Assembly: GCA_949841235.1 (NCBI GenBank)
Contig: CATKZA010000007.1
Coordinates: forward strand, 1 to 14,773
Direction: 5' to 3'
Source: an uncultured Clostridiaceae bacterium
GTDB taxonomy: Bacteria; Bacillota; Clostridia; Lachnospirales; Lachnospiraceae
Length of the DNA: 14,773 nt
Every line of letters begins with the position of its first letter. Positions within the stretch are counted from its first letter, which is position 1. Below are positions 1-5,909 of the stretch, piece after piece. Under the pieces are notes generated by a model, which saw only the letters and a list, made by a program, of their open reading frames with translations, made no database searches and was not told the DNA's origin. Position numbers and translations under genes: made by a program.

Positions 1-1223
1 ATCTTCCTCGTACTGATGGCAATCAGCAGTGACGCAAGTCCCGAAAAAAAGACAACCGCATATTCATGCCCCCTGCAAACTTCAAACAAAATGCCATACA
101 GCGCATTGCCTAATGGCTGGGCGCACATAGAAACAGTGAGAATGACCGCAATCACCTTCCCAATGAAATCCTGTGGCGTCTCCCTCTGGATAAAGGACAT
201 CATCTGCACGGTGAAAATCGTTGAACACACCATGATGACAAAGCAACATGCGGTTATTACCACATAGTTAACGATTCCCGATGTAAACAATACCAATGAG
301 ATGCCCATGGGAAACACGCACGCCGCACCAATGATGAGCAGATTGCCTGATCTGTGAATGGCCAGCCTGTCTGCAAATACGCCCGCTCCAATGCCTCCTG
401 CCAGTCCCCCTGCCGCCAGCGCGCCCTGGGCAAAGCCGTAAAGCCTATTTGCCTGTGCCGCTTCCAAATGCAAAACCTCTGTCACCAGATAAGGCAATGC
501 CACGATAATCATTGCGGATAAGAACAAGTTTATTCCGCAAACCACAAGAAGCACCTTTCCAATCACGGGCTTTTCCCCTCGGATAAAGCGAAGGCTTTCC
601 GCAAAATCCGTTCTTGCCACCTTCCATATGCCCCCATCCGACACCCGTTTCTGAAAAGGTATCTCGATGAAGATTTCCATCACCGCCGACGCAAAAAAAC
701 ATGCCATGCAAACCCACAAGATAGGTCGCAAGCCATATGCGCTGTATAAAACGCCTCCCAGTACAGGCCCGATCAGGGAAGCAAAAGAACTGATGGTATT
801 GATGGCAGAATTTGCCGCCATAAAATGCTCCTGACTCACCAATGCAGGAATGCTTGCCTGCACGGACGGCTGATATGCCCCGGCAATGCCGTACAGAAGC
901 ATCAGCGTCACCGTCAGAAGCAGAATCAGATTCACTGCGCCCATCAGCAGGGAAAATGCCAGAATCACCGCCGCTGTAAAGAAATCCAACGCCACCATAA
1001 TATTTCGCTTATTTACCCTATCCGCAACAATCCCCCCGATAGGCGACAGCAGAATGGCAGGAATAAATGCGCATGCCGTAACAGTTCCGTAAAGTGACGA
1101 GGAGCCTGTGAGATTCAATAAGTATAGCGGTAATGCAAATCTTATGGTAGCATTGCCAAATAACGATATGATCTGCCCCACCACCACCAGCGTGAAATCT
1201 TTTGAAAATAATTTTTGTTCCAT
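1..1223 (-). CDS. MFS efflux transporter (3' end cut by window edge)
   Basis: The frame reads from an ATG at 1223 to the window edge without a stop, giving about 407 residues; major facilitator proteins of this kind are usually a little over 400, so only a few C-terminal residues are missing. The translation is very hydrophobic and fits about 12 membrane helices. Residues 63-73 (GGIVADRVNKR) match MFS motif A in the loop between helices 2 and 3. The opening, with a short cytoplasmic tail then VVVGQIISLFGNATIRFALP, resembles the MFS_3/macrolide-efflux group of proton antiporters. An AGGAGG site 8 bases upstream (1232-1237) fixes the start. The neighbouring TetR repressor gene and a CATACC/GGTATG palindrome just upstream suggest drug-inducible export from the cytoplasm. 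The substrate cannot be read from the sequence. The family call is firm; the drug-efflux role is inferred from context. Confidence 0.9.
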   Translation of the reverse strand, partial: MEQKLFSKDFTLVVVGQIISLFGNATIRFALPLYLLNLTGSSSLYGTVTACAFIPAILLSPIGGIVADRVNKRNIMVALDFFTAAVILAFSLLMGAVNLILLLTVTLMLLYGIAGAYQPSVQASIPALVSQEHFMAANSAINTISSFASLIGPVLGGVLYSAYGLRPILWVCMACFFASAVMEIFIEIPFQKRVSDGGIWKVARTDFAESLRFIRGEKPVIGKVLLVVCGINLFLSAMIIVALPYLVTEVLHLEAAQANRLYGFAQGALAAGGLAGGIGAGVFADRLAIHRSGNLLIIGAACVFPMGISLVLFTSGIVNYVVITACCFVIMVCSTIFTVQMMSFIQRETPQDFIGKVIAVILTVSMCAQPLGNALYGILFEVCRGHEYAVVFFSGLASLLIAISTRK

Positions 1224-1244
1224 CTTGTAAACCTCCTATTCTTT

Positions 1245-1263
1245 CATACCTTACGTCGGTATG
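1245..1263. promoter_or_regulatory. Putative TetR operator upstream of MFS gene
   Basis: An inverted repeat CATACC-N7-GGTATG lies 21 bases upstream of the transporter start codon. Its CATAC/GTATG half-sites match those in front of the tetR gene (2116-2157), but the arms are 4 bp further apart (9 rather than 5 bases between the five-base arms). Its position between a possible -10 box and the ribosome binding site suits a repressor site. Binding is inferred. Confidence 0.5.
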
Positions 1264-1264
1264 T

Positions 1265-1294
1265 ATATTATTAAAGTCAAATACCCCGATGCAA
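1265..1294 (-). promoter_or_regulatory. Candidate promoter of MFS gene
   Basis: On the minus strand TTGCAT (1294-1289) is followed after 18 bases by TAATAT (1270-1265), and the predicted start falls inside the CATACC/GGTATG palindrome. Both boxes are imperfect, and the -35 box lies in the loop of the inverted repeat at 1276-1312, so this is a weak call. The transporter could instead be read through from the tetR promoter. Confidence 0.28.
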
Positions 1295-1382
1295 GCATAC
1301 GGGGTATTTGACCCTCGCGGGCGCGCTCGGATGATGTAAGCAAACTTACACATCCTCACTTTGCCTTCGCGGGAATAAAATC
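1276..1382. repeat. Structured intergenic repeat, copy A (between tetR and MFS gene)
   Basis: This copy shares two blocks with copy B. One is the 13 bases GTCAAATACCCCG (1276-1288 here, 2227-2239 in B). The other is about 29 bases at 1354-1382, matching 2265-2294 with one substitution and one single-base gap. In copy A the first block is one arm of a perfect 13-bp inverted repeat with arms 1276-1288 and 1300-1312; the 11-base loop itself contains ATGC/GCAT. Between the blocks lies a second hairpin, TGTAAG/CTTACA with flanking GGATG/CATCC, at about 1332-1355. There is no open frame and no T-run like that of an intrinsic terminator. It looks like a dispersed palindromic element; transcription and function are unknown. 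Confidence 0.7.
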
Positions 1383-1416
1383 TGCCCTCGTTTCAAGACA
1401 GATTGTTATTTCCCGC
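1369..1416. repeat. Long imperfect inverted repeat downstream of tetR
   Basis: Arms at 1369-1384 and 1399-1416 pair over CAGATT/AATCTG and GCGGGAAT/ATTTCCCGC, with a small bulge and a 14-base loop. The outer arm runs into repeat copy A. On the minus strand, where tetR ends at 1443, the hairpin is followed by GAAGGC rather than a T-run, so it is a poor intrinsic terminator for tetR. On the plus strand it is followed by AATTTTTC, but no plus-strand gene is present to terminate. Confidence 0.5.
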
Positions 1417-1442
1417 AATTTTTCATCTCTCCAAAACAAATG

Positions 1443-2099
1443 CTATTGTCTGCTCTTCTGATAAATAGATGTCAGTTCTTCCAGCCTCTCTAAAATATCC
1501 TCATCCACGACATCCAATCCAAAACCCTCCAGCATCTGGCTGAATACCATAAACTTGCGATAGGTCTCATCCACAGAACTATCAAAAATCATTGGATTCA
1601 TCCAGGCATTTGCCACAAGCAGAATCAATTCTGCCAGCTGTTCCGGATAATCCGTTTCAATAGAACCGTCAGAAATCCCCTGTTGAATGATAGGCAGAAG
1701 ATAATTCGGAGCCGCACAGTCTATGGTATCATGCAATAGGCTGAAAAGAAGTTTCGGATTTTTATGAAAACTGGGAGCCACTGTATAAATTTCATTCTGT
1801 ACGGGTCTGTTGATGGATTCCTTAAAAATCGCTTTCAACTTCTCTCTGCCGTTTAAATCCGTACGGTCACGAATCTCTGCTAGCATTTGATTGGATTCCG
1901 ATGTCATTTGATCCGTCACGGCAATTAAAATGTCTTCCTTCGACTTAAAATGATGATAAATCGCACCTTTGCTAAGCCCGCCCAAATGATCAATGATATC
2001 CTGAATGGAAGTATGCTCATATCCCTTTTCCATAAACAGGCGGTAGGCAACAGATAGAATTAAATTCATCGTTTCCTCCGGGTGCTTGTTTCTTGCCAC
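1443..2099 (-). CDS. TetR-family transcriptional repressor
   Basis: A 218-residue cytoplasmic DNA-binding regulator. The N-terminal helix-turn-helix is clear: EKGYEHTSIQDIIDHLGGLSK then GAIYHHFKSKEDIL (about residues 24-58), the TetR_N pattern. The remaining helical region is the ligand-binding and dimer domain, whose ligand cannot be predicted. Two adjacent GTG codons (2102 and 2099) could start translation. The GGGAGG site (2107-2112) is 7 bases from the GTG at 2099 and only 4 from the one at 2102, so 2099 is preferred, giving an N-terminus MARNKHPEET. The gene lies upstream of the MFS gene in the same direction, with its own palindromic operators in its promoter. It probably represses both itself and the pump until an inducer binds. 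The gene looks more A+T rich than the his genes beside it and is bracketed by two repeat copies, which may hint at separate acquisition. Confidence 0.93.
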   Translation of the reverse strand: MARNKHPEETMNLILSVAYRLFMEKGYEHTSIQDIIDHLGGLSKGAIYHHFKSKEDILIAVTDQMTSESNQMLAEIRDRTDLNGREKLKAIFKESINRPVQNEIYTVAPSFHKNPKLLFSLLHDTIDCAAPNYLLPIIQQGISDGSIETDYPEQLAELILLVANAWMNPMIFDSSVDETYRKFMVFSQMLEGFGLDVVDEDILERLEELTSIYQKSRQ

Positions 2100-2115
2100 C
2101 ACTCTACCTCCCTTA

Positions 2116-2157
2116 CATACTATTGGTATGCAACCATACTATCATACCATCAGTATG
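2116..2157. promoter_or_regulatory. TetR operator cluster with five CATAC/GTATG half-sites
   Basis: Two identical-architecture palindromes, CATAC-N5-GTATG, occur at 2116-2130 and 2143-2157, with centres 27 bp apart. A fifth half-site CATAC lies between them at 2135-2139. The distal palindrome is inside the -35/-10 spacer and the proximal one lies between the -10 box and the ribosome binding site. That is where an autorepressor would block polymerase. The pattern is seen directly; the assignment to the adjacent TetR protein is inference. Confidence 0.7.
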
Positions 2158-2165
2158 TTTGTCAA
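2136..2165 (-). promoter_or_regulatory. Promoter of tetR gene
   Basis: On the minus strand a perfect -35 box TTGACA (2165-2160) is followed after 18 bases by TAGTAT (2141-2136), 4 of 6 matches to the -10 consensus. The spacer holds one complete CATAC-N5-GTATG palindrome. The implied transcript starts about 30 bases upstream of the GTG codon. Confidence 0.6.
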
Positions 2166-2197
2166 GAAATATTATTGTTCACAACCCTCGTCCCATC

Positions 2198-2294
2198 ACT
2201 CGCTATTACTTTCAACAGCGTAGCGAGTCAAATACCCCGCAGCACAGCAACGGGCATCTTGTGCCCTCACTTTGCCTTCGCAGGAATAAAAATC
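2198..2294. repeat. Structured intergenic repeat, copy B (between hisD and tetR)
   Basis: This copy carries the same two blocks as copy A in the same orientation (2227-2239 and 2265-2294), but the stretch between them is shorter and different, holding GGGCA/TGCCC arms around a 5-base loop. A separate perfect 8-bp inverted repeat, ACTCGCTA (2198-2205) with TAGCGAGT (2221-2228), adjoins the first block. It fills most of the hisD-tetR gap. The ten-base palindrome GCAATATTGC (2306-2315) separates it from the hisD stop. No convincing terminator for hisD was found here. Confidence 0.65.
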
Positions 2295-2322
2295 GGACAC
2301 TCCTTGCAATATTGCCCCAACC

Positions 2323-3612
2323 CTACTCAAACCGCACCGCAATGGAATTGGCATGAGCCGTCAATTTCTCCGCCTTGGCGAAGTCCTCGATATCCCTGTG
2401 AACCAGCTCCAATGCCTCTCTGGAATAAGAAATGATGCTGGACTTCTTCACAAAGTCGTCCACCGACAGAGGGGAGAAGAACTTGGCCGTCCCATTGGTG
2501 GGCAGCACATGATTGGGACCTGCAAAATAATCCCCCAGAGGCTCGCTGCTGTACTCTCCCAAGAAAATGGCTCCCGCATTGCGGATTCTCGTCATGGTAT
2601 CAAAAGGATTCCTGGTGACAATCTCCAAATGCTCGGAGGCTATTTCATTGGCCGTGTCAATGGCTTCCTCCATGGTGTCCGCCACCAGAATATATCCGTA
2701 GGCATCCAGAGACTTCCGGATAATCTCCCCCCGGGACAATTCCTTCACGAAGCCCTCCACTTCCTCGGAAACCTGCTCCGCCAGTTCCTGGCTGGTAGTC
2801 ACCAGAATGGCAGATGCCATCTCGTCATGCTCCGCCTGGGACAGCAAATCCGCCGCCACATACCTGGGATTGGCAGTCTCGTCCGCCAGCACCAGAATCT
2901 CGCTGGGTCCTGCGATGGAATCAATGCTTACATGGCCATACACAGCCTTCTTTGCCAGAGCCACGAAAATATTCCCCGGCCCCACGATCTTATCCACCTT
3001 CTTAACGCTCTCCGTGCCATAGGCAAGGGCAGCAATGGCCTGGGCCCCGCCCACCTTGTAGACTTCATCCACTCCGGCCTCTCTGGCGGCCACCAATGTC
3101 ACCGGATACACCTTTCCATCCTTTCCGGGAGGGGTGGTCATAATAATCTTGTCCACTCCCGCCACCTTTGCCGGCACGATGTTCATCAGCACAGAAGAGG
3201 GATACACCGCCTTGCCTCCCGGCACGTACACCCCGACCCGCTCCAGAGCCGTCATCTTCTGCCCCAGCAGAGTGCCATCCGGCTTGCTGTCAAACCAGCT
3301 GTAGCGCACCTGCTTCTGATGGTACTCCCGAATATTTGCCAGAGACTTGCGGATAATTTCCACCAAATGGGCATCCACCTGGTCATAGGCATCCTGAATT
3401 TCCTGCTCCGTCACCCGGATGCTTTCCGGGGCAATCTTCACCCCGTCAAATCTCTCCGTATAGTCAAAGAGAGCCTGATCCCCCTTCTCCCGCACTTCCT
3501 CCAAAATCCCATTCACCGTCTCCTCATACTCTCCGTACTGGCTGGGACTCCTCTTCAAAAGATTTTCTAAAATATTCGCCCGCTCCCGCTCCGTCAATTT
3601 CACAATCCGCAT
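2323..3612 (-). CDS. hisD: Histidinol dehydrogenase
   Basis: HisD catalyses the last two steps of histidine synthesis, oxidising L-histidinol to L-histidine with two NAD+ and a bound zinc ion in the cytoplasm. The 429-residue length is full for the family. The zinc and catalytic positions are present: Q259 and H262 in LLSQAEHD, E327-H328 in ASEHLE, D361 in GDYFAGP, and H420 near the C-terminus in LTAHANS. The glycine-rich GPGNIFVALAKK (211-222) and IAGPSEILVLAD (233-244) are also typical. The start at 3612 has an AGGAGG site 7 bases upstream. The gene follows hisG after 28 bases and is clearly co-transcribed with it. It is the last his gene here: a repeat and tetR follow instead of hisB, hisC and the other pathway genes. 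Confidence 0.98.
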   Translation of the reverse strand: MRIVKLTERERANILENLLKRSPSQYGEYEETVNGILEEVREKGDQALFDYTERFDGVKIAPESIRVTEQEIQDAYDQVDAHLVEIIRKSLANIREYHQKQVRYSWFDSKPDGTLLGQKMTALERVGVYVPGGKAVYPSSVLMNIVPAKVAGVDKIIMTTPPGKDGKVYPVTLVAAREAGVDEVYKVGGAQAIAALAYGTESVKKVDKIVGPGNIFVALAKKAVYGHVSIDSIAGPSEILVLADETANPRYVAADLLSQAEHDEMASAILVTTSQELAEQVSEEVEGFVKELSRGEIIRKSLDAYGYILVADTMEEAIDTANEIASEHLEIVTRNPFDTMTRIRNAGAIFLGEYSSEPLGDYFAGPNHVLPTNGTAKFFSPLSVDDFVKKSSIISYSREALELVHRDIEDFAKAEKLTAHANSIAVRFE

Positions 3613-3640
3613 AAACTTCCTCCTAATTATGTCTTGTTTT

Positions 3641-4276
3641 TTACACGACTCGCTTCAAGTCCTCCAGCAGTTTGGTAATCCTCTCGTGCTGCATCTTCAT
3701 GCTCACCTCGTTCACCACTACCCGGGCGGACAGGGGGCAGATTTCCTCCAAAACCTCCAGCCCATTCTCCTTCAAGGTGGATCCGGTCTCCACGATGTCC
3801 ACAATCACCTCGGACAGCCCCACGATGGGAGCCAGTTCCACCGAGCCATTCAACTTGATAATCTCCGCAGTCTGGTGCTTCTTATTATAAAAATAATCCT
3901 TGGCAATGCCGGGATACTTGCTGGCCACCCGAATCAGCGAGCCATTCTGCAACTGCTCCTTGGCACTGGCAGGCCCCGCCACGCACATCCGGCACTTTCC
4001 CCGGTTCAAATCCAGCACCTCGTAAATCTTCCTTCCCTCTTCCAGAATGGTATCCTTCCCCACCACGCCGATATCTGCCGCCCCCATCTCCACATAGGTA
4101 GGCACGTCCGTGGCCTTGGAGAGAAAGAACCGAAAGCCCAGCTCCTCGTTGACGAAAATCAATTTCCTAGTCTTTTCATCCTTCATCTCCTCGCAAGTGA
4201 TGCCAATCTGTTCCAGCAAGCCCAAGGTCTGCTTGGCGAGCCTCCCCTTGGCCAGGGCAAATGTTATGTATCTCAT
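3641..4276 (-). CDS. hisG: ATP phosphoribosyltransferase catalytic subunit, short (HisZ-dependent) form
   Basis: HisG joins ATP and PRPP to give phosphoribosyl-ATP, the first and committed step of histidine synthesis. From the ATG at 4276 the protein is 211 residues, the short form that lacks the C-terminal histidine-sensing domain and must pair with HisZ, encoded just upstream. Visible motifs are ALAKGRL near the N-terminus, GAADIGVVGKD (65-75) and the PRPP-binding stretch DIVETGSTLKENGL (160-173). A longer in-frame start at 4345 was rejected because the extra 23 residues come from the palindrome-rich intergenic DNA and do not look like HisG. The site before 4276 (AAGGAAAGG, about 11 bases away) is only moderate, so translation may be less efficient than for hisD or hisZ. 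Confidence 0.95.
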   Translation of the reverse strand: MRYITFALAKGRLAKQTLGLLEQIGITCEEMKDEKTRKLIFVNEELGFRFFLSKATDVPTYVEMGAADIGVVGKDTILEEGRKIYEVLDLNRGKCRMCVAGPASAKEQLQNGSLIRVASKYPGIAKDYFYNKKHQTAEIIKLNGSVELAPIVGLSEVIVDIVETGSTLKENGLEVLEEICPLSARVVVNEVSMKMQHERITKLLEDLKRVV

Positions 4277-4309
4277 CTCTATATCAACCTTTCCTTCTAA
4301 AACTGACAC

Positions 4310-4447
4310 GCCGCTTCCAGCGGCACCACAATCCGTAAACAACAAACCTCTGGTTTGTTACCTTTGGTTTATTGTCGATTGCTTCGTGCCATGCACTTCT
4401 ATGCTCCGCTCCGGTCGTTGCCAAACGAGTGCCACTGGCACTTGTTT
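4310..4447. repeat. Run of short triloop hairpins between hisZ and hisG
   Basis: The 175-base gap between hisZ and hisG contains three clear inverted repeats, each with a 3-base loop. They are GCCGCT/AGCGGC at 4310-4324, AACAAACC/GGTTTGTT at 4341-4359, and an 11-position stem around AGTGCC/GGCACT at 4423-4447 that has one G-T or C-A pair depending on strand. Two weaker ones with the same loop size sit between them: GTGC/GCAC at 4386-4396 and CCG/CGG at 4406-4414. None is followed by a real T-run on the minus strand. The region has no convincing open frame. It could be a dispersed repeat or an mRNA processing/stability element within the operon. Confidence 0.55.
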
Positions 4448-4451
4448 TACA

Positions 4452-5735
4452 TTAAATATTCTGACGGCACTCCTCCCCGGTCTCCACATGGAAAGCCACC
4501 AGCGTGTCCTCCCCCTCCAGATACAGAACCTCCTCATGGCCCATGCGGACTGCGTATTCCTTGTATTCCTGGAAATCCCGCCTGGAGGACTTGCGAAGCA
4601 TTTGCAGGCTGATTCCCTGCCGCCTCTTCTCCTCCGCCAGCTTTAACGCCCTCTCACGCAATTCTTGAGGATAGAGAAGCACCGTTCCCCCCAGAGTGGT
4701 TTCCGTAAACAGCTTCTGCCTGGTCAATGCAAGCATCAGCTGGTCTGTCACGATAACAAGACCCACCGCCGGAGCATCCATCCCAAACTGCTTTACCAGC
4801 CCGTCATACCTGCCCCCGGTTGCCAAAGCCTCTCCGCTTCCATAGGTATATGCCTTGAATACCACCCCGGTATAATAACTGTACTGGGACAGCATGCTGC
4901 AATCCACGGTAATATATTCGGACACTCCATATAATGTAAGAATTTCCTCCACCTTCTCCAGACGCTCCAACGCCTTATGAACCCGCCGGCTCTCCGTCCT
5001 CTCCCGGATGAAGGAAACGCAGGAAGACAAATCCCCCAGCAGTTCCGGCAGTTTCACGAAGACCTCTTTCAGCCTCTCTGGCAGGGTCAGCTGATTCAGC
5101 AGCTCCTCCACGCCAAAGAAATTCTTGCTCACAATCAGTTTCCGCAATTCCTCGGTGGCATGTTCCGACACTCCGGCCTCCTCCACCAATCCCCGGAAAA
5201 TGTCCGCATGGCCGATTTCCAACTGAAACTCCCGGAGGCCGCTCTTCTTCAAACACTCCACCAGCATGGCAATCATCTCCGCATCCGCATCCGAGGTATC
5301 GTCATTATATAGTTCCGCCCCCACCTGGGTCACTTCCTGAAGTTTCCCCTTATACTGGCTGGTATTGACAAAAGTCTTTCCCGTATAGCACAGGCGGATG
5401 GGCAATTCCTCCTCCCGGCGGTACTTTGCCACGCACCTGGCGATAGAAGGCGTCACATCCGGCCGCAGCACCAAAGTGTTATTTCCCCGGTCGAAGAACT
5501 TGAACATCTCCTTGGACTGCACCGTCCCTCTCTCCTTGCTGAAAATATCAAAATATTCAAAGGTAGGGGTCTCGATATCCCGAAAGCCATAGGACTTCAT
5601 CACGCCATGGACTTCCCTTTCCACCGCCAGCTTCCTGGCGCACTCGATACCGTAAATATCCCGCACGCCCCCCGGCGTATGCAGGAGTTCCTGCCCCTCC
5701 ACATTATCTTCTACCCGAATCCAATCCCGGCTCAT
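4452..5735 (-). CDS. hisZ: ATP phosphoribosyltransferase regulatory subunit (HisRS-like)
   Basis: HisZ is a catalytically inactive paralogue of histidyl-tRNA synthetase that binds the short HisG, activates it and carries feedback inhibition by histidine. The 427-residue protein has the class II synthetase fold signs: HTPGGVRDIYG near the start, LRPDVTPSIAR (90-100), a motif-2-like region CYTGKTFVNTSQYKG (116-130), and the histidine-pocket motif ATGGRYDGL (305-313). It differs from true HisRS: the motif-2 region lacks the usual FRYERPQ pattern and the C-terminal part is short. Together with the hisG neighbour, this favours HisZ over hisS. The ATG at 5735 has a GGGAGG site 7 bases upstream. It is the first his gene of the cluster and probably has its own promoter at 5763-5791. 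Confidence 0.93.
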   Translation of the reverse strand: MSRDWIRVEDNVEGQELLHTPGGVRDIYGIECARKLAVEREVHGVMKSYGFRDIETPTFEYFDIFSKERGTVQSKEMFKFFDRGNNTLVLRPDVTPSIARCVAKYRREEELPIRLCYTGKTFVNTSQYKGKLQEVTQVGAELYNDDTSDADAEMIAMLVECLKKSGLREFQLEIGHADIFRGLVEEAGVSEHATEELRKLIVSKNFFGVEELLNQLTLPERLKEVFVKLPELLGDLSSCVSFIRERTESRRVHKALERLEKVEEILTLYGVSEYITVDCSMLSQYSYYTGVVFKAYTYGSGEALATGGRYDGLVKQFGMDAPAVGLVIVTDQLMLALTRQKLFTETTLGGTVLLYPQELRERALKLAEEKRRQGISLQMLRKSSRRDFQEYKEYAVRMGHEEVLYLEGEDTLVAFHVETGEECRQNI

Positions 5736-5762
5736 GCTCTGTCCTCCCTGTCTAATCTATCC

Positions 5763-5791
5763 ATTATCGTTCCTAGTACAGCGAATATTAA
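5763..5791 (-). promoter_or_regulatory. Candidate promoter of hisZ-hisG-hisD
   Basis: On the minus strand TTAATA (5791-5786) is followed after exactly 17 bases by GATAAT (5768-5763), 4/6 and 5/6 matches to the -35 and -10 consensus. The -35 box overlaps the left arm and loop of the perfect inverted repeat at 5776-5811. No T-box leader or histidine-rich leader peptide is visible before hisZ. Confidence 0.45.
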
Positions 5792-5811
5792 TTTCTTGAT
5801 ATTCGCTGTAC
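5776..5811. repeat. Perfect 13-bp inverted repeat upstream of hisZ
   Basis: GTACAGCGAATAT (5776-5788) and ATATTCGCTGTAC (5799-5811) are exact complements around a 10-base loop. On the minus strand the hairpin is followed by TAGGAACG, so it is not a classic terminator for ilvA. It could be an operator overlapping the hisZ promoter, an mRNA structure, or one member of a dispersed palindrome family. Confidence 0.7.
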
Positions 5812-5904
5812 CAGCCACACGATCTCTGCAAAACTCCTCTCGTCCTCCAAGTCATGCATTGCTTCCCATAAATAATCCGCAAGTCCATATCCCAATACAT
5901 CCAC
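5788..5904 (-). CDS. Possible small ORF or gene remnant between ilvA and hisZ
   Basis: A 38-codon frame runs from a GTG at 5904 to TAA at 5790-5788, starting 5 bases after the ilvA stop. Its peptide has a protein-like composition, with segments GYGLADYLWEAMHDLEDE and SFAEIVWLVQRISRN that would form amphipathic helices. I do not recognise the family. No good ribosome binding site precedes the GTG; an internal ATG at 5859 is an alternative. The frame also stays open upstream into ilvA, and its end lies inside the 13-bp inverted repeat. It may be a remnant or the coding-like flank of a repeated element rather than a living gene. Confidence 0.22.
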   Translation of the reverse strand: MDVLGYGLADYLWEAMHDLEDERSFAEIVWLVQRISRN

Positions 5905-5909
5905 GCAGA

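Noticed and set aside
1369..1423. Hairpin followed by TTTTT on the plus strand as an intrinsic terminator
   Set aside because: No plus-strand gene precedes it, and on the minus strand there is no T-run after the stem. It is better viewed as part of the repeat region.
2353..3570. 405-codon open frame on the plus strand opposite hisD
   Set aside because: It mirrors a well-supported hisD gene, is rich in His, Leu, Gln and Arg as expected of an antisense shadow, and has no recognisable domain.
4277..4345. 23-residue N-terminal extension of HisG from the ATG at 4345
   Set aside because: The extra codons pass through the hairpin region and do not resemble HisG; the family opening MRYITFALAKGRL begins at 4276.
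5736..5909. T-box riboswitch or histidine leader peptide before hisZ
   Set aside because: The conserved T-box sequence and a histidine-codon run were looked for and not seen; only a palindrome and a small frame are present.
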